From Larimichthys crocea (lineage: Eukaryota; Chordata; Actinopteri; Sciaenidae): a DNA stretch of 64,000 bases. Each line of letters begins with the position of its first letter. Within the stretch, counting starts at the first letter, position 1. The position numbers and the translations under genes are program-made. The stretch is from NCBI RefSeq assembly GCF_000972845.2, contig NC_040027.1:9333158-9397157 (forward strand), written 5' to 3'. The notes beneath the pieces are model-generated. The model was not told where the DNA came from, made no database searches, and worked only from the letters and a program-made list of their open reading frames with translations. Below, one piece after another: positions 1 to 9,692 of this stretch.

Positions 1-1520
1 GAAATAATGTTTGTCTCAGATTTTCTTATGCATGACTTGTCTTGTTCATTCCTACCTTTCCTCTTCAATTTCTTGTTTCCGCTGAGTTCATCACGTCGCT
101 CCGAGTACTGCTGAGCCATCAAGGCACCTTAACTGACACCTTGAACAGAACCTTTAAGTAAAAGTCGTGCCTTGTACTGTCAGCATCCACTCAGCTCCAG
201 CATAACAGATTAAAGATGGTACATACTTCTGGAGAATTTAAAAAAGAATGACGTGATGTCTCCTTTAAAATCTTCCCAAACTAGATACAGTAGCTGCTGC
301 TGCTGATGATGATGATGATTGCACAAACTCTCTTACATGGCTGCATACAGAGAAACAAATTAAGCAGTTGTTTCTTTGCCTGTGGCTCCAGCATCAAATC
401 CTGCGCACTGTGTGGTTTATCTGAGATGAACATCTTGATATCCTCTCTCTCTCCGCTGTCTTCAGCTCCCTCCTCCCTTAAGATGCTTCTGCTTAGTGAT
501 TAGCGGCTTAAAATACACCATTGTGTGAACTTTACCCATTTTACAGCTCCCTAAACAGAATCAGTCAGTCGTACAGGTGATTAAAGTGAGACTGACAGAT
601 GTGTGGTGAGTTCTGTGTTGCACCGGTCCCTGCTCTCCATTAGTTTATGTATTACCCTGATCTGATATAAGCTACTTAAAGTCATCACCCAATTATATAT
701 GCTCTTTTTGTTGGTGGCTCTGCAGCACTGGAGTATGTATTTATTTATTGCCTCCCTCAATCCCAGCACATAAAACACACTAAAAAAGTTCAGTTCAAAA
801 TCATATGCATTCATTTTTAATTAAAATCTAAACTCGGCTATTTCGTTGCAGAACATTTTATATTCCCTGGGGGAAACTAAAGAGTACAATGTTTAATTCA
901 TTTTTCCATCAGCCTTGAGATTGTTTGTCTTCACAGATTTTCTACCTGACCTGAACTTCTCTGAATGTTTTTACTTCTGTTCTGTTTGGAAGTTAATGCA
1001 TTTCTCCAAGGTCCGCTGAATACGGTATTAACTTTTATTAACCGTCAGTGGTTATGTTTGTGAAAAATGCACATTATTTGCCTGGTTTGTTCAGAACATT
1101 TTCCGATGCACAATTGTTCAGTAACAAAGCAACCAGTAGTTCTACCGAGTGACGCGTTTTGCAACAGTTGTTCGCAAACAGACGAAGGCAACGTGTTTAT
1201 ACCCACGCTGTAATGAAGCTGGTTTGAAATCCAAAAATATCAAGTTGGCCTATGTAATGAGAAAGTCAGTGTAGCAACCCACCCTGTCACAGGCTAAAAC
1301 AATCATATTGGGCCAAGTGATATTAAATTTAACTGGCAGCGTTTATGTGTTTCCATGGAGAAATATGCATTTCAGTTTGCAGTAAGTGGAGAATCAAAGT
1401 ATCCCAATCTAAAGCGGTCATATCTTTTTTCTGGTATTTTTCTTCACGGTACACTAATTTAGCATCAGGTAAAACGTTTTCTCGTTTACAACACCGCCGG
1501 GGTGGAGTGATTCCGAGAGC

Positions 1521-1602
1521 TGCTACATGCACTCGCTGATTACTGCACAAAAGCACGACTATGCTACATGCACTCGCTGATTACTGCACAAAAGCACGAC
1601 TA
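1521..1602. repeat. Exact tandem duplication, 2 copies of 41 bp
   Basis: Positions 1521-1561 and 1562-1602 are identical (unit begins TGCTACATGCACTCGCTGAT). It sits at the start of a dispersed repeat copy. Perfect identity suggests a recent event or an assembly artefact. Confidence 0.95.
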
Positions 1603-1900
1603 TAATCCACGAATACGGTGAAACCGGATCATATTTCATACTGAATATATTTGCTGGTTTTTCCCCCTGCGGCTGCTCGGCTTCAGCTCTGTGATTTACA
1701 GACTTTCCTGATGGACAGATAGCTTCAGCCTTGAAATCTTGCTAAAGCAGCTAAGTGCTAATTAACTCCTGCCAAACTGAATCTGCTGTTAGGAGGCAAC
1801 AGAACCGGGCCACCGCCTCCGAGACCTCCGGACAGGGAATTATGCCACACTACGGAGGTGATTTACAGACTTTGGTTGTGGAGTGGTTGCTATGTAGTGA
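1600..1900 (+). repeat. Dispersed repeat family A, copy 1
   Basis: This aligns by eye with 43380-43735 on the same strand. Shared landmarks are GTGAAAC(C/T)GGATCA, then GGCTGCTC, then CTGTGATTTACAGA and TTTCCTGATGGACAG. The middle section has drifted. I do not know the class; it resembles a short non-autonomous element common in teleosts. Confidence 0.7.
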
Positions 1901-2789
1901 ACTGTTAACTGTTCTGTCTGAAGCAAAGAGCACTCTGCTGTTGCCATGAAATGGAAAGTGTCAGGTCGTATTGAGCAGATTTTTCATCTTTGTTGACTTT
2001 GTTGGCATCTATTAGCAAGGTGTTAACTTCTTCAGTAATCAGCTGAAGTACAGCTTGTTCTTTGTTTGGTATGCAACAGTTGGGTGTAAATCTTTTTACA
2101 GCTCAACTTTTGAATGCAACACATGGGTAGACAACAAACAAACACAAGAAACACAAATTATTGGACGGGAGGAACCAGTCAGTCTTGTATGAAGTGGATG
2201 AAAGGAATGTACAGAATGACTGTTGTTCTGTAAAAATAAAGCACGATGCCTAGGTGTGTCCCATCCTGCTGTTGAATCTCTTGATTGGTCTGCAGCCCTG
2301 CACACATCAAGCAAAGCAACAGCAATGAACTGTGACAACCGTGCTAACATTATCAGAATATGGAAAACATATTTGATGTTTTGTGATTAAGGTTCCCCCC
2401 GATAAATCACACACACACACAACTGCAAGCGAAATGAATTCAGTACATTTAATTGTTAATTGATTCATTGCACATTTGCTCAAGTGCAGAGTCATACTCA
2501 ATGTAAAGCTTTAAAAAATACAATCTCAGTCATCTCTGACGTGATTCTGAGCGGTTTCATGTTGACTTTTGTTTTTTTTTGTTGTTGTTGTTTTTTTCAA
2601 AATAAAATACAGTATATGACAGATAAACCTTTTTTTCTTTTGACTCGTATTCTTTGATAAATCTGTAAAGTAAACATTGAGAAACAGGGCAGCATAACTG
2701 GTCAACGTCAAAGATACTTTCATTCATAGTTAGGTAGTATAACTGTCGACATAATACATGTGCATTTCCCTTTTTGTCACCAATAGTGT

Positions 2790-3191
2790 CTTAACTTTTT
2801 ATTTTTTTATACTTTCTAGAATGCGACATACTGTACTACCCTTCGAGAGGAGAGCCCTCATATTTACTGTAGCTTGAATTACCCCCTCTCTGTTGGCACC
2901 TGAATTATCATAAACACCACTCTTGAGCAGCAGCACTTTTTTGTGAATGCTCCATGTCACACGTCCTCCCTTTCAGAAATAGCTCAACAGGTTTACGATA
3001 CTTAACATTTTTCCTCAACTTAAAAAAATAGTTTGAATCATTGACTGTACACAATACCAAAAAACAATGTGCTTTTCCCCCATATAGTGTATAGTGCTGA
3101 GTTCAACATGCCCTCCACCGGCTTTAGTTACAGTGCGCCCATCTCCCCTTTTTTTTTTTTTTTTTGAGGCGGGTGGTCGTCACAGGATGCA
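2790..3191 (-). other. b3galt2: b3galt2 3' untranslated region (inferred)
   Basis: This is the stretch from the stop codon to just past the first AATAAA on the coding strand. It contains an A17 run on the mRNA strand (T17 at 3149-3165), only 26 nt after the stop codon. No open frame continues. The true 3' end is inferred and could lie further downstream if this poly(A) signal is not used. Confidence 0.5.
2798..2803 (-). terminator. Candidate polyadenylation signal of b3galt2
   Basis: AATAAA reads on the minus strand about 390 nt after the b3galt2 stop codon. It is the first such hexamer downstream of the gene. The next minus-strand AATAAA motifs I see are near 1034 and 740, which would give a 3' UTR of 2 kb or more. 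Choice of the proximal signal is an inference. Confidence 0.45.
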
Positions 3192-4496
3192 TCAAGGAGG
3201 CCTCTCTCCGTGAAACTTTCGGTGTCTGTACCTGCCATTCTTTTCCTTGGCCATGTTGATACAGGCGTTGTGCTTGTTGCTCTGCAAGTGGTTCCAGTAC
3301 TTGATGAGTTCATTGGGATGGAACTGATGGGATGTGATCAGGTGACTGTACTTACAACTGGAGTAAGACACCCGCCAATGGTTGAAGAGGAACTCGTTGG
3401 GAGGGGGCGCGGGGTCGATGCGTAGCTTCGCAAGACAGATCCCGACGTAAACGTCCTCCAGGTGCAGCCTGCGTATGCTGAGAGAAGCCTGGTAGATCAG
3501 CTCGGCCATGTCCCCTGAGAACACGTACCCCGTGCCGGAACAGAATATCGGGTAGCGCTCGCTTGGGTACAGCTCCGGTGGCATGTACCACTTGCTGTCC
3601 TTGTTCCGGTTTGGTGCATAGCCCCTCATCAGGTAGCCAGTGAAGTACCTCTGCTTGGGAGGCAGCTCTGGCTTCAGCAGCTTTTGGATGAGATACTCCG
3701 TATTGACAAACATGTCGCTGTCCGTCTTCATCACATAGGAGGCATGCGGGCAATAGGTGGCCACCCAGTTCATGCCCATCAGGGTTTTGATGGTCAGGTT
3801 GTAGTAGGTGTCCTGATAGTCCTGTTGGATGATGTCATGGTGAACACGGCTCTCCTCCTCTATGTTGCTCTGGAGGATGTCTGAGCTCTTTCCTGTGCCA
3901 AGCAGGAAAAGACGGACAAACCCTAGTCCCATCGCTATGCTTTCATTCCCCCATGTCTGCCGGATGGCGTTGCGGGCATCGGTTTGGCCGGGTTCTGCAG
4001 CGATTAGAAGGATGAGGAAGGGAGTGCTGTCCCTACACTTGAAGGGCTCGTTCAGGATGTACCGGTAGGGTTGAGCGCTGAGCCTCCCTCCCACACCCAT
4101 CTCCTTCTGTAAACTGTTGTTAGTGCTCATGGAGTCCCCAAGCCCCATTACGCCCATTTTGGCTCCACCCCCTGCTGCCTCCCCCGCTGCCCCGTCCACT
4201 TGCTGAGAGCTGAGGTTTAGCAAAGGCTTTGGTGCTACATACCCTGTCTCCCTCCACAGGCTCCTCAAGGAGTTGCTCTGGTTGGCTTCTCCCTTGGGGC
4301 TGCGAAAGCCCCTCACGGTGTAGGCCAGGGGATTCTCCCGTGGTCCACTGCGTCCCGGCAGCCAGTCCTGGTGGCTGAAAAATAAGAAGAGGGTGAAGAG
4401 CAGAGCCAACGAGAGGAGGCCGGCCACATGGGTCCGGAAGAGGGAACGCTTGACGGTCATCTTGATGGGACAACAGTGCCGCCGTCTCCACTGCAT
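3192..4496 (-). CDS. b3galt2: Beta-1,3-galactosyltransferase 2 (UDP-Gal:betaGlcNAc), intact single coding exon
   Basis: The 434-residue product is a Golgi type II membrane enzyme of family GT31. By family knowledge it transfers galactose from UDP-Gal to terminal GlcNAc, making type 1 (Gal-beta-1,3-GlcNAc) chains. It shows a short basic cytosolic tail (about residues 1-21, MQWRRRHCC start), one membrane anchor (about 22-40), a variable stem (about 41-150), and the catalytic domain. Catalytic-domain motifs are the RNAIRQTWG block (175-183), the metal-binding DSD (259-261) in VMKTDSDMF, and EDVYVG (347-352), followed by the NHWRVSYSSCKYSH block. N-glycosylation sequons lie at N72, N94, N126, N184 and N233. 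The start codon (CACCATGC context) was chosen because its N-terminus matches the B3GALT2 family start. The stop is TGA. Length is close to the mammalian protein (about 422); the extra length is in the stem and a few C-terminal residues. No frameshift or missing motif is seen. The whole ORF is in one exon, as in other vertebrates. Confidence 0.97.
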   Translation of the reverse strand: MQWRRRHCCPIKMTVKRSLFRTHVAGLLSLALLFTLFLFFSHQDWLPGRSGPRENPLAYTVRGFRSPKGEANQSNSLRSLWRETGYVAPKPLLNLSSQQVDGAAGEAAGGGAKMGVMGLGDSMSTNNSLQKEMGVGGRLSAQPYRYILNEPFKCRDSTPFLILLIAAEPGQTDARNAIRQTWGNESIAMGLGFVRLFLLGTGKSSDILQSNIEEESRVHHDIIQQDYQDTYYNLTIKTLMGMNWVATYCPHASYVMKTDSDMFVNTEYLIQKLLKPELPPKQRYFTGYLMRGYAPNRNKDSKWYMPPELYPSERYPIFCSGTGYVFSGDMAELIYQASLSIRRLHLEDVYVGICLAKLRIDPAPPPNEFLFNHWRVSYSSCKYSHLITSHQFHPNELIKYWNHLQSNKHNACINMAKEKNGRYRHRKFHGERPP

Positions 4497-4576
4497 GGTG
4501 CAGATCGGGGTTGCAGGAGGCTGCTGCTGCTCGAGAATGGGCGGCGGCGGCGGTCACATACAATCACCTCAAACAT
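4457..4576 (-). promoter_or_regulatory. Upstream ORF 2, overlapping the b3galt2 start codon
   Basis: An ATG at 4576-4574, in a weak context (C at -3), opens a 40-codon frame (39 residues plus stop) that runs through the GCC-repeat leader. It ends at TGA inside the b3galt2 coding sequence, in a different frame from the main start at 4496. Ribosomes using it would bypass the main start. Its weak context suggests mostly leaky scanning. Confidence 0.4.
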
Positions 4577-4848
4577 GTGGTTGCCAACAGTCAGAGGGTT
4601 ATCTGAGCTGGCAGATGGGTTGGAGTGAGCCTCCTGGTGGAGTCAGGGGAATGTTTGAGCCCCTTAGTGCAGCTTGGAACAGGGTTAAAAGGGCTCCTGA
4701 TGGAGCTAGGAAGGCGATGATTCTCTGGCCATGGAGGCTTCTCCCTGGCGTTTCTTTGGCACTGTAGACAAACACAAGACCATGCTCTATGTCTTGTCTC
4801 CTTCAGGATATGATAAGGGTCACCTCCTCTGTGTTTTCTCTCTCTAAT
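4497..4848 (-). other. b3galt2: b3galt2 5' untranslated part of the coding exon
   Basis: The minus strand upstream of the start codon reads back to a strong splice acceptor at 4849-4850 (pyrimidine tract with GTTTGTTTGTTTTTC, then TATTTCCAG). This places 352 nt of leader in the coding exon. The leader ends with a GCC-repeat stretch (GGC repeats on the + strand at about 4541-4553) and contains two upstream ORFs. A non-coding upstream exon joined to a single coding exon is the usual structure of this gene in vertebrates. The exact acceptor needs transcript support. Confidence 0.65.
4706..4783 (-). promoter_or_regulatory. Upstream ORF 1 in the b3galt2 leader (25 codons)
   Basis: This is the first ATG after the predicted splice acceptor. 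It has A at -3 and G at +4, a strong vertebrate initiation context. It encodes a 25-residue peptide beginning MVLCLSTVPKK and ends at TAG, 209 nt before the main start codon. Because it is short and terminates well upstream, reinitiation at the main ATG is possible. By general knowledge such uORFs lower translation of the main frame, but here this is inference. Confidence 0.5.
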
Positions 4849-4880
4849 CTGGAAATAGAAAAACAAACAAACAGAGAAAG
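4849..4880 (-). promoter_or_regulatory. 3' splice site of b3galt2 intron 1
   Basis: On the minus strand a T-rich tract of about 25 nt, with four T-runs separated by G or C, ends in CAG directly before ATTAGAGAG. No AG occurs between the tract and the terminal CAG. It is the best acceptor I found in the 600 nt upstream of the b3galt2 start codon. Confidence 0.65.
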
Positions 4881-6237
4881 TCTTGGTAGTTGTTCAAAAA
4901 GCATCTCATCTCCACTGGCACAAACCACATATCAATTGTCTGAGTTGCTGATGTGTTTCTTATCCTACTTGTGGGGGTAACCGAGCTTATTTCTTAATCA
5001 TTTTGTTTATGGTTTGTTTTGACACACTCGTTCCGGTTCTGAATTAATTTCTTGCAGATGCAAAAAGCCCCAATTAAAACTTCCTGTGGATGCGGTGCCC
5101 GCTATGGTAAATGGCACTTTTGGTAAGCTGACTTAACATTTTGAAAGGGAGAAGCTGAATCAATATGACAGTGTTTGTAGCATCTTTGATTGGACAGGAA
5201 TGTGGAACACAGAAGGCTCTGGGGATGCGGCTTTGTGAGGAAGGAAAAATGGGAGATTTAGAGAATTCTGCGGAGAACAGGTCAGTGACAGAAAGGAAGA
5301 TTGCTGCTGTAAAAGTGACTCTGCATCTGTGTGGTTGAAATGTTGAGATGTGTGCCTAGTTGCTGAGCTACGGTATAACGCACATTTTCAGAATAAATCA
5401 ATCTAACAGTAAAACACGATAGAATAAATGATCACATCTTCCTATTACTCTACACGATGACAGAAGACAAGAACATTTCCAAGATAATCACAAACTCATC
5501 TTACAGTTAAACCATCTAAAAATAGCAAAGAACAGAAAATATGGAGTTCTTTGTGAAAAATATGAGCCGGCTGTCTAGTGCCGGGCATGGTGAGATGGTA
5601 GTTGCTTCTTGCATGTCATTATTCAGCTTAATGCCTCGGGCGTAAGTATAAATTGCAGGTTTGCTCAACGTGGTGCCGGCTAACGCTACACTGAGCCGCT
5701 TGGGCGAGTGAGTGCCATCAGCCCCCCACTGCGCATCGACAGCCAGGGAGGAGATGCATCTGTCAAAATGAGTTTTCAGGGTCCAGCAGGCAGTGGCGTT
5801 GAAGCCTGTGCCAGCCTCTGGCGATAACAGCCTTCACCCACAATTCATCTTCCACCTTCAGCTTATCAATGCTGCCTACTGTGTAGGTGAGACCACCCAG
5901 GATGCTCAATCTTTCAGGCCGCGAATACAGGAGGTACAAGAGACATGCGCATGCAAATGCACAGGCAGGCGTTCAGCGGCTCAGACAGAATGTGATGTGA
6001 CTGACTGCATCTGTTGCCCACGGGGAGCTGTGCACAGAGGGAGGCACAAAGGCGATCACGGGCTGATTCTATGATTTTCAACACCTCCGACATTAGCCAA
6101 CTTAAAAACGTTACAAGCTGAATTATTCATCACGAGATAAGCATCGCAATCGTCAACCATTTGTGCCTAACCCCGGCTTGGCAGCTCGTCCTTTACTATG
6201 AGGACGCAATGCAATAACACAGCTATAAGGTTTGTGT

Positions 6238-6606
6238 TTAAATGTCTTTATTGCTCCTTAAAGTCTGTGTAAAATCTGTGTTCTGACCGACGAAAAAAGT
6301 TTTATTAACCACCCAGCCAAATTTGAATGATTAAAAATATCGACAAGTTTATGAAATCAGGTGAAAATGAATTCTCAGCTCCAGGACTGTGGGGGCGTGT
6401 CCTCCGAAGGCACGCCCACTCATGGAAGCAGTCGATCAGCCAGTTTGAAGCGACTGAAACGTGTCGGATGAGTTCATAAAATGACATGACTGACTTTGAA
6501 ACACTCTGAGCTGAGCTGAATTCATCTCGTTCTCTCTCCTCAGGGTGGCCTCAGCGTGTCATCGAGCCGGCCTTTAAGGACCGCCTGGTGAAAAACTGTT
6601 TAATAT
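6238..6606 (+). repeat. Dispersed repeat family B, copy 1
   Basis: This matches the reverse complement of 33140-33436 over about 300 bp. The two copies share TTATTAACCACCCAGCCAAA, GAAACACTCTGAGC and a block reading GGTGGCCTCAGCGTGTCATC followed by a CCTTTAAGGACCGCC block. The copy contains a private insertion with an inverted GGGCGTG/CACGCCC pair at about 6390-6420. Class unknown. Confidence 0.75.
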
Positions 6607-7350
6607 ATCTGTCTGTATCGTTCAAAGTCTTTTCACGTGTTTTCAGCAACAATTTTACAACATATTTAATGTGTTTTGAAAGAAATCTCTTGCACAGACT
6701 TTAAACGCCATCCTAATTTAGCAGAATCTTAAATTCGGGCATCTTCACTCGACAGTTTTGTTTGCAAAAATGGCTGTAGCTCACCTCGAGGTCTACGTCA
6801 GTTAGCTGAGGCGAGCTATCTACCTACTACAAACCATAAAAACATAATTCATGATTGCTATTTTGGAAACCATAAAACCTGTTTCATCGCAGTCCAAGCT
6901 GTCGTACCTTTTACGATTTGAGGTTGGTCATTAACTGAAGCAGTTTAAAAATTAACTTGGTTATATTTAGGAGAGTTGATTCAGGGCCAGCTGGACTTGG
7001 TTATAGATCCATGAACCAAATCCAGCTTCCCCTAACTGACGACTCACAGACCACCTTGCTTACACCTCTATAGATGGTTTTGCTCATGAAGAAAAGATGC
7101 ACAGACGCACAAAACTCACTGTGCATTACACATAATCACATGCACACCAAATACTGCATCCACACATACATAGATATATATATATATTTTTGCCTTCTCA
7201 TACCCACTAATACAAAGTCTAATGGAGAGCAGGCTTGGCGAAAACAAACACACATAATAACTCTTGTGTGTATAGACTCGCACAAAAGATGCATGTGCAC
7301 ATCACACATAATTATACCGAGACTAGACACATTCATCATCGTTGCTGTTG

Positions 7351-7390
7351 CACACGCACACACACACACACACACACTCACACACACACA
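7351..7390. repeat. (CA)n microsatellite
   Basis: An interrupted CA dinucleotide run of about 40 bp, inside the putative first intron of b3galt2. Confidence 0.95.
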
Positions 7391-9666
7391 ATATGCCAGC
7401 AGAGACTTACAGGTTGTACTAGACTCTAGTGAATATTAATGTAGCAGCAGTGCAAGTCTTGCATACATCCTTCCTTCCTGAGCGTGTTAATTTATCGACT
7501 GCCTGCGTTTCCTTTTTGTTTATTTGCTCGCCTTTTAATAATCTGCGGATAACGAACACAACGTAGCATTCTGTTAGTGTGAGGCAGATTTTTTTATTTT
7601 TTTTTTTCTAAACATCCGATTTTCAATCCCTGCTATGTTTGCTCATTCATCATGACAACTGGCAAGGAACACGATAACCTTTTCAGGCGAGTGTGCTTAC
7701 CCAGCGCAAGCAATTACAGGAGAATGAGAGGGGCCAGGGCCGGCTTTGTTTTAAAGGTTAACATACTTTACATCGAAGCATATCCAGCGCTTGAGAGATT
7801 TCTGCTGTCAACTAAATGAACATCTAGTTACGTGAGCTCTGATGAAGTGTGCACACAGAAAAAGGCGTGTATACACACACAGACACATAAATACGCATGT
7901 ACACAGAGACACACACACATTAAACGGTTGCCCACACACACACCACACCCCACCCATGTCCACCCACCCACGACCACGTCAGGTTGAGTGTTTTCGAACG
8001 TAAAATGCCAGTTTTTTACTTTTTAGCAGTTCCATTTAATCTGCCAATGCCTCTCCTCACTAATTCATTTTCTTGCCTCCCATCAATGTCACTTCTGTGC
8101 AAGCCAATTAGTTACACTAGCACTAATTAAAGCCCCAGCGATTCTGCAGCGGTCAATAATCAGAACGAAGGCTTGGAGGGGGGGTTGACACAGTGACATA
8201 CTAGGCATACATTACGGTGTCGTCTCTGTCACCACGTTAACCACAAACCGCTTTCAGTGTTTCCACCCTGACCTGTTTTGGCCTCTACATTGTGTCCTGC
8301 ATGCAAAAACCAGCTTTGCTGATGTTGACGAGCTTGATTTTGTGATAGCGAGACATTTTCCCTCAAGTCAAAAAAAATACAGCTCCCATTTGTGAGCCGT
8401 TTAGAGCGGCCGCTCGCTGAAGTTAGAGGTTAAATTCTGCTTTATTGAAACAGGCGTGACTGATTATGTGGCTGAGTGAAGTCCCCCCCTCCTCGTTCTG
8501 TCTAATAACACTGCCTCAAAGCGACGGTCCTCATTCAACCGCAAACGTTTATGATTTATTTTAATGTTAAAGTGGGGTTGTGAGTGCGTGGCCTTCATCG
8601 GGCGGAAGAAAAAAAATAACACAGTGATGAAGAAATTGTGACTGCTGCTGTGGATGAAGGAGAACCCTCGCTCCTTCAGTTCCAACTGTTATTAAAATTT
8701 ATTTTTTTGAATTCATTTATTGTTTTGCCCACAAAGTGTGAAAGAATATTGAAATATTCATTTTAATTTCCCAGATGGCAAACAGTCTAAAACCTTACAA
8801 TATTGACTGTAATTGCAGTACTTTATACTAAACTGAGCAATGCTCAAGAACGTCATTTATCTTTTGCACGTAATTTTAGTTACTGTATGTACCTAAGTAA
8901 ATTTTCTGCATACTTGATGCAGGACTTGATGAATTGCTATAGGATATATTACACAACAGAATAAAGTAGCTCCACCTTGTGTAAACTAATAAAAAATAAG
9001 AATTTTCACACTGTTGTATGCTGTTCTATTTTTTACTCAAAACATCTAAATCCTTCTGTCGAGTCTTTCGTGTTTTCAGTTAATTTTGAGTCATGTCAGA
9101 CAGATATTTGGCTTCTGATGTCACAAAATGCGATGCAGATATAGATGACTAACTTTCTCTATGTACTCACCAAAGTTTTCAGGAAGGTTGTGCTATCAGC
9201 GTCAACGTTGAAATGTTTTATAGGACATGAAAACGATGCTGCAGCCTCATACTACATACTTCCTTGTAGTCTGGTGAGAATATAACTGTGACATCGAATA
9301 AATACAGCCAGCACTGGAGGAGGTGAAGAGGCGTGTTTCATTTCAGACTCTGCCCCGTTCTTAATTTATACCGAGTCAGGAATCAAAAACCAAACCCAAG
9401 TCTTTTGTGTTCGTAAATCTTTCTTCCTGCATTACTTTTGTTGGTGAGAAACACCTGAACTAGTTTCACTTGTGACTGAGTTTCAAGAATTTTATATCTG
9501 TGTTTGTTCTCGAGGTCATGCTGGGCTCGTCTTAAAAAGAAAAAAAGAATCGTCTGGGGGAATTCAGTCCTGGGCTTTGTTCACTTGAAAATGACTGTTG
9601 GAGAGTCCACACCTCTCTCCTCTGTGCTGATGCCGTCTCATCTTAATCCCTCCCTGCCATGCCGCA

Positions 9667-9692
9667 CTCTCTCTCTCTCTCTCTCTCTCTCT
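9667..9692. repeat. (CT)13 microsatellite
   Basis: An uninterrupted CT dinucleotide run of 26 bp. Confidence 0.95.

Larger units (their letters stand above)
1..2789. other. Intergenic sequence downstream of b3galt2; no gene seen
   Basis: No exon or RNA gene could be supported. It holds a GCT/GAT trinucleotide tract (about 293-319), a repeat-family copy (about 1600-1900) and an exact 41-bp tandem duplication (1521-1602). In mammals B3GALT2 lies inside a CDC73 intron on the opposite strand, so cdc73 exons might be expected on the + strand. I looked for the conserved C-terminal CDC73 segments by eye and did not see them, but short exons could be missed. Confidence 0.5.

Noticed and set aside
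3352..3753. 133-codon minus-strand frame inside b3galt2
   Set aside because: Alternate-frame shadow of the b3galt2 coding region; no features of its own.
4120..4563. 147-codon minus-strand frame overlapping the b3galt2 start
   Set aside because: Its apparent start at 4563 is TTG, not ATG. It is an out-of-frame shadow of the leader and coding sequence.
4393..4767. 124-codon + strand frame antisense to the b3galt2 5' end
   Set aside because: Antisense shadow of a GC-rich coding and leader region, with no domain or promoter evidence.
7320..7395. Possible CRISPR-like or satellite array
   Set aside because: It is a simple CA microsatellite without spacers.
7074..7439. 121-codon + frame ending in a His/Thr run
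   Set aside because: Built largely from a CA microsatellite and open on the opposite strand too.
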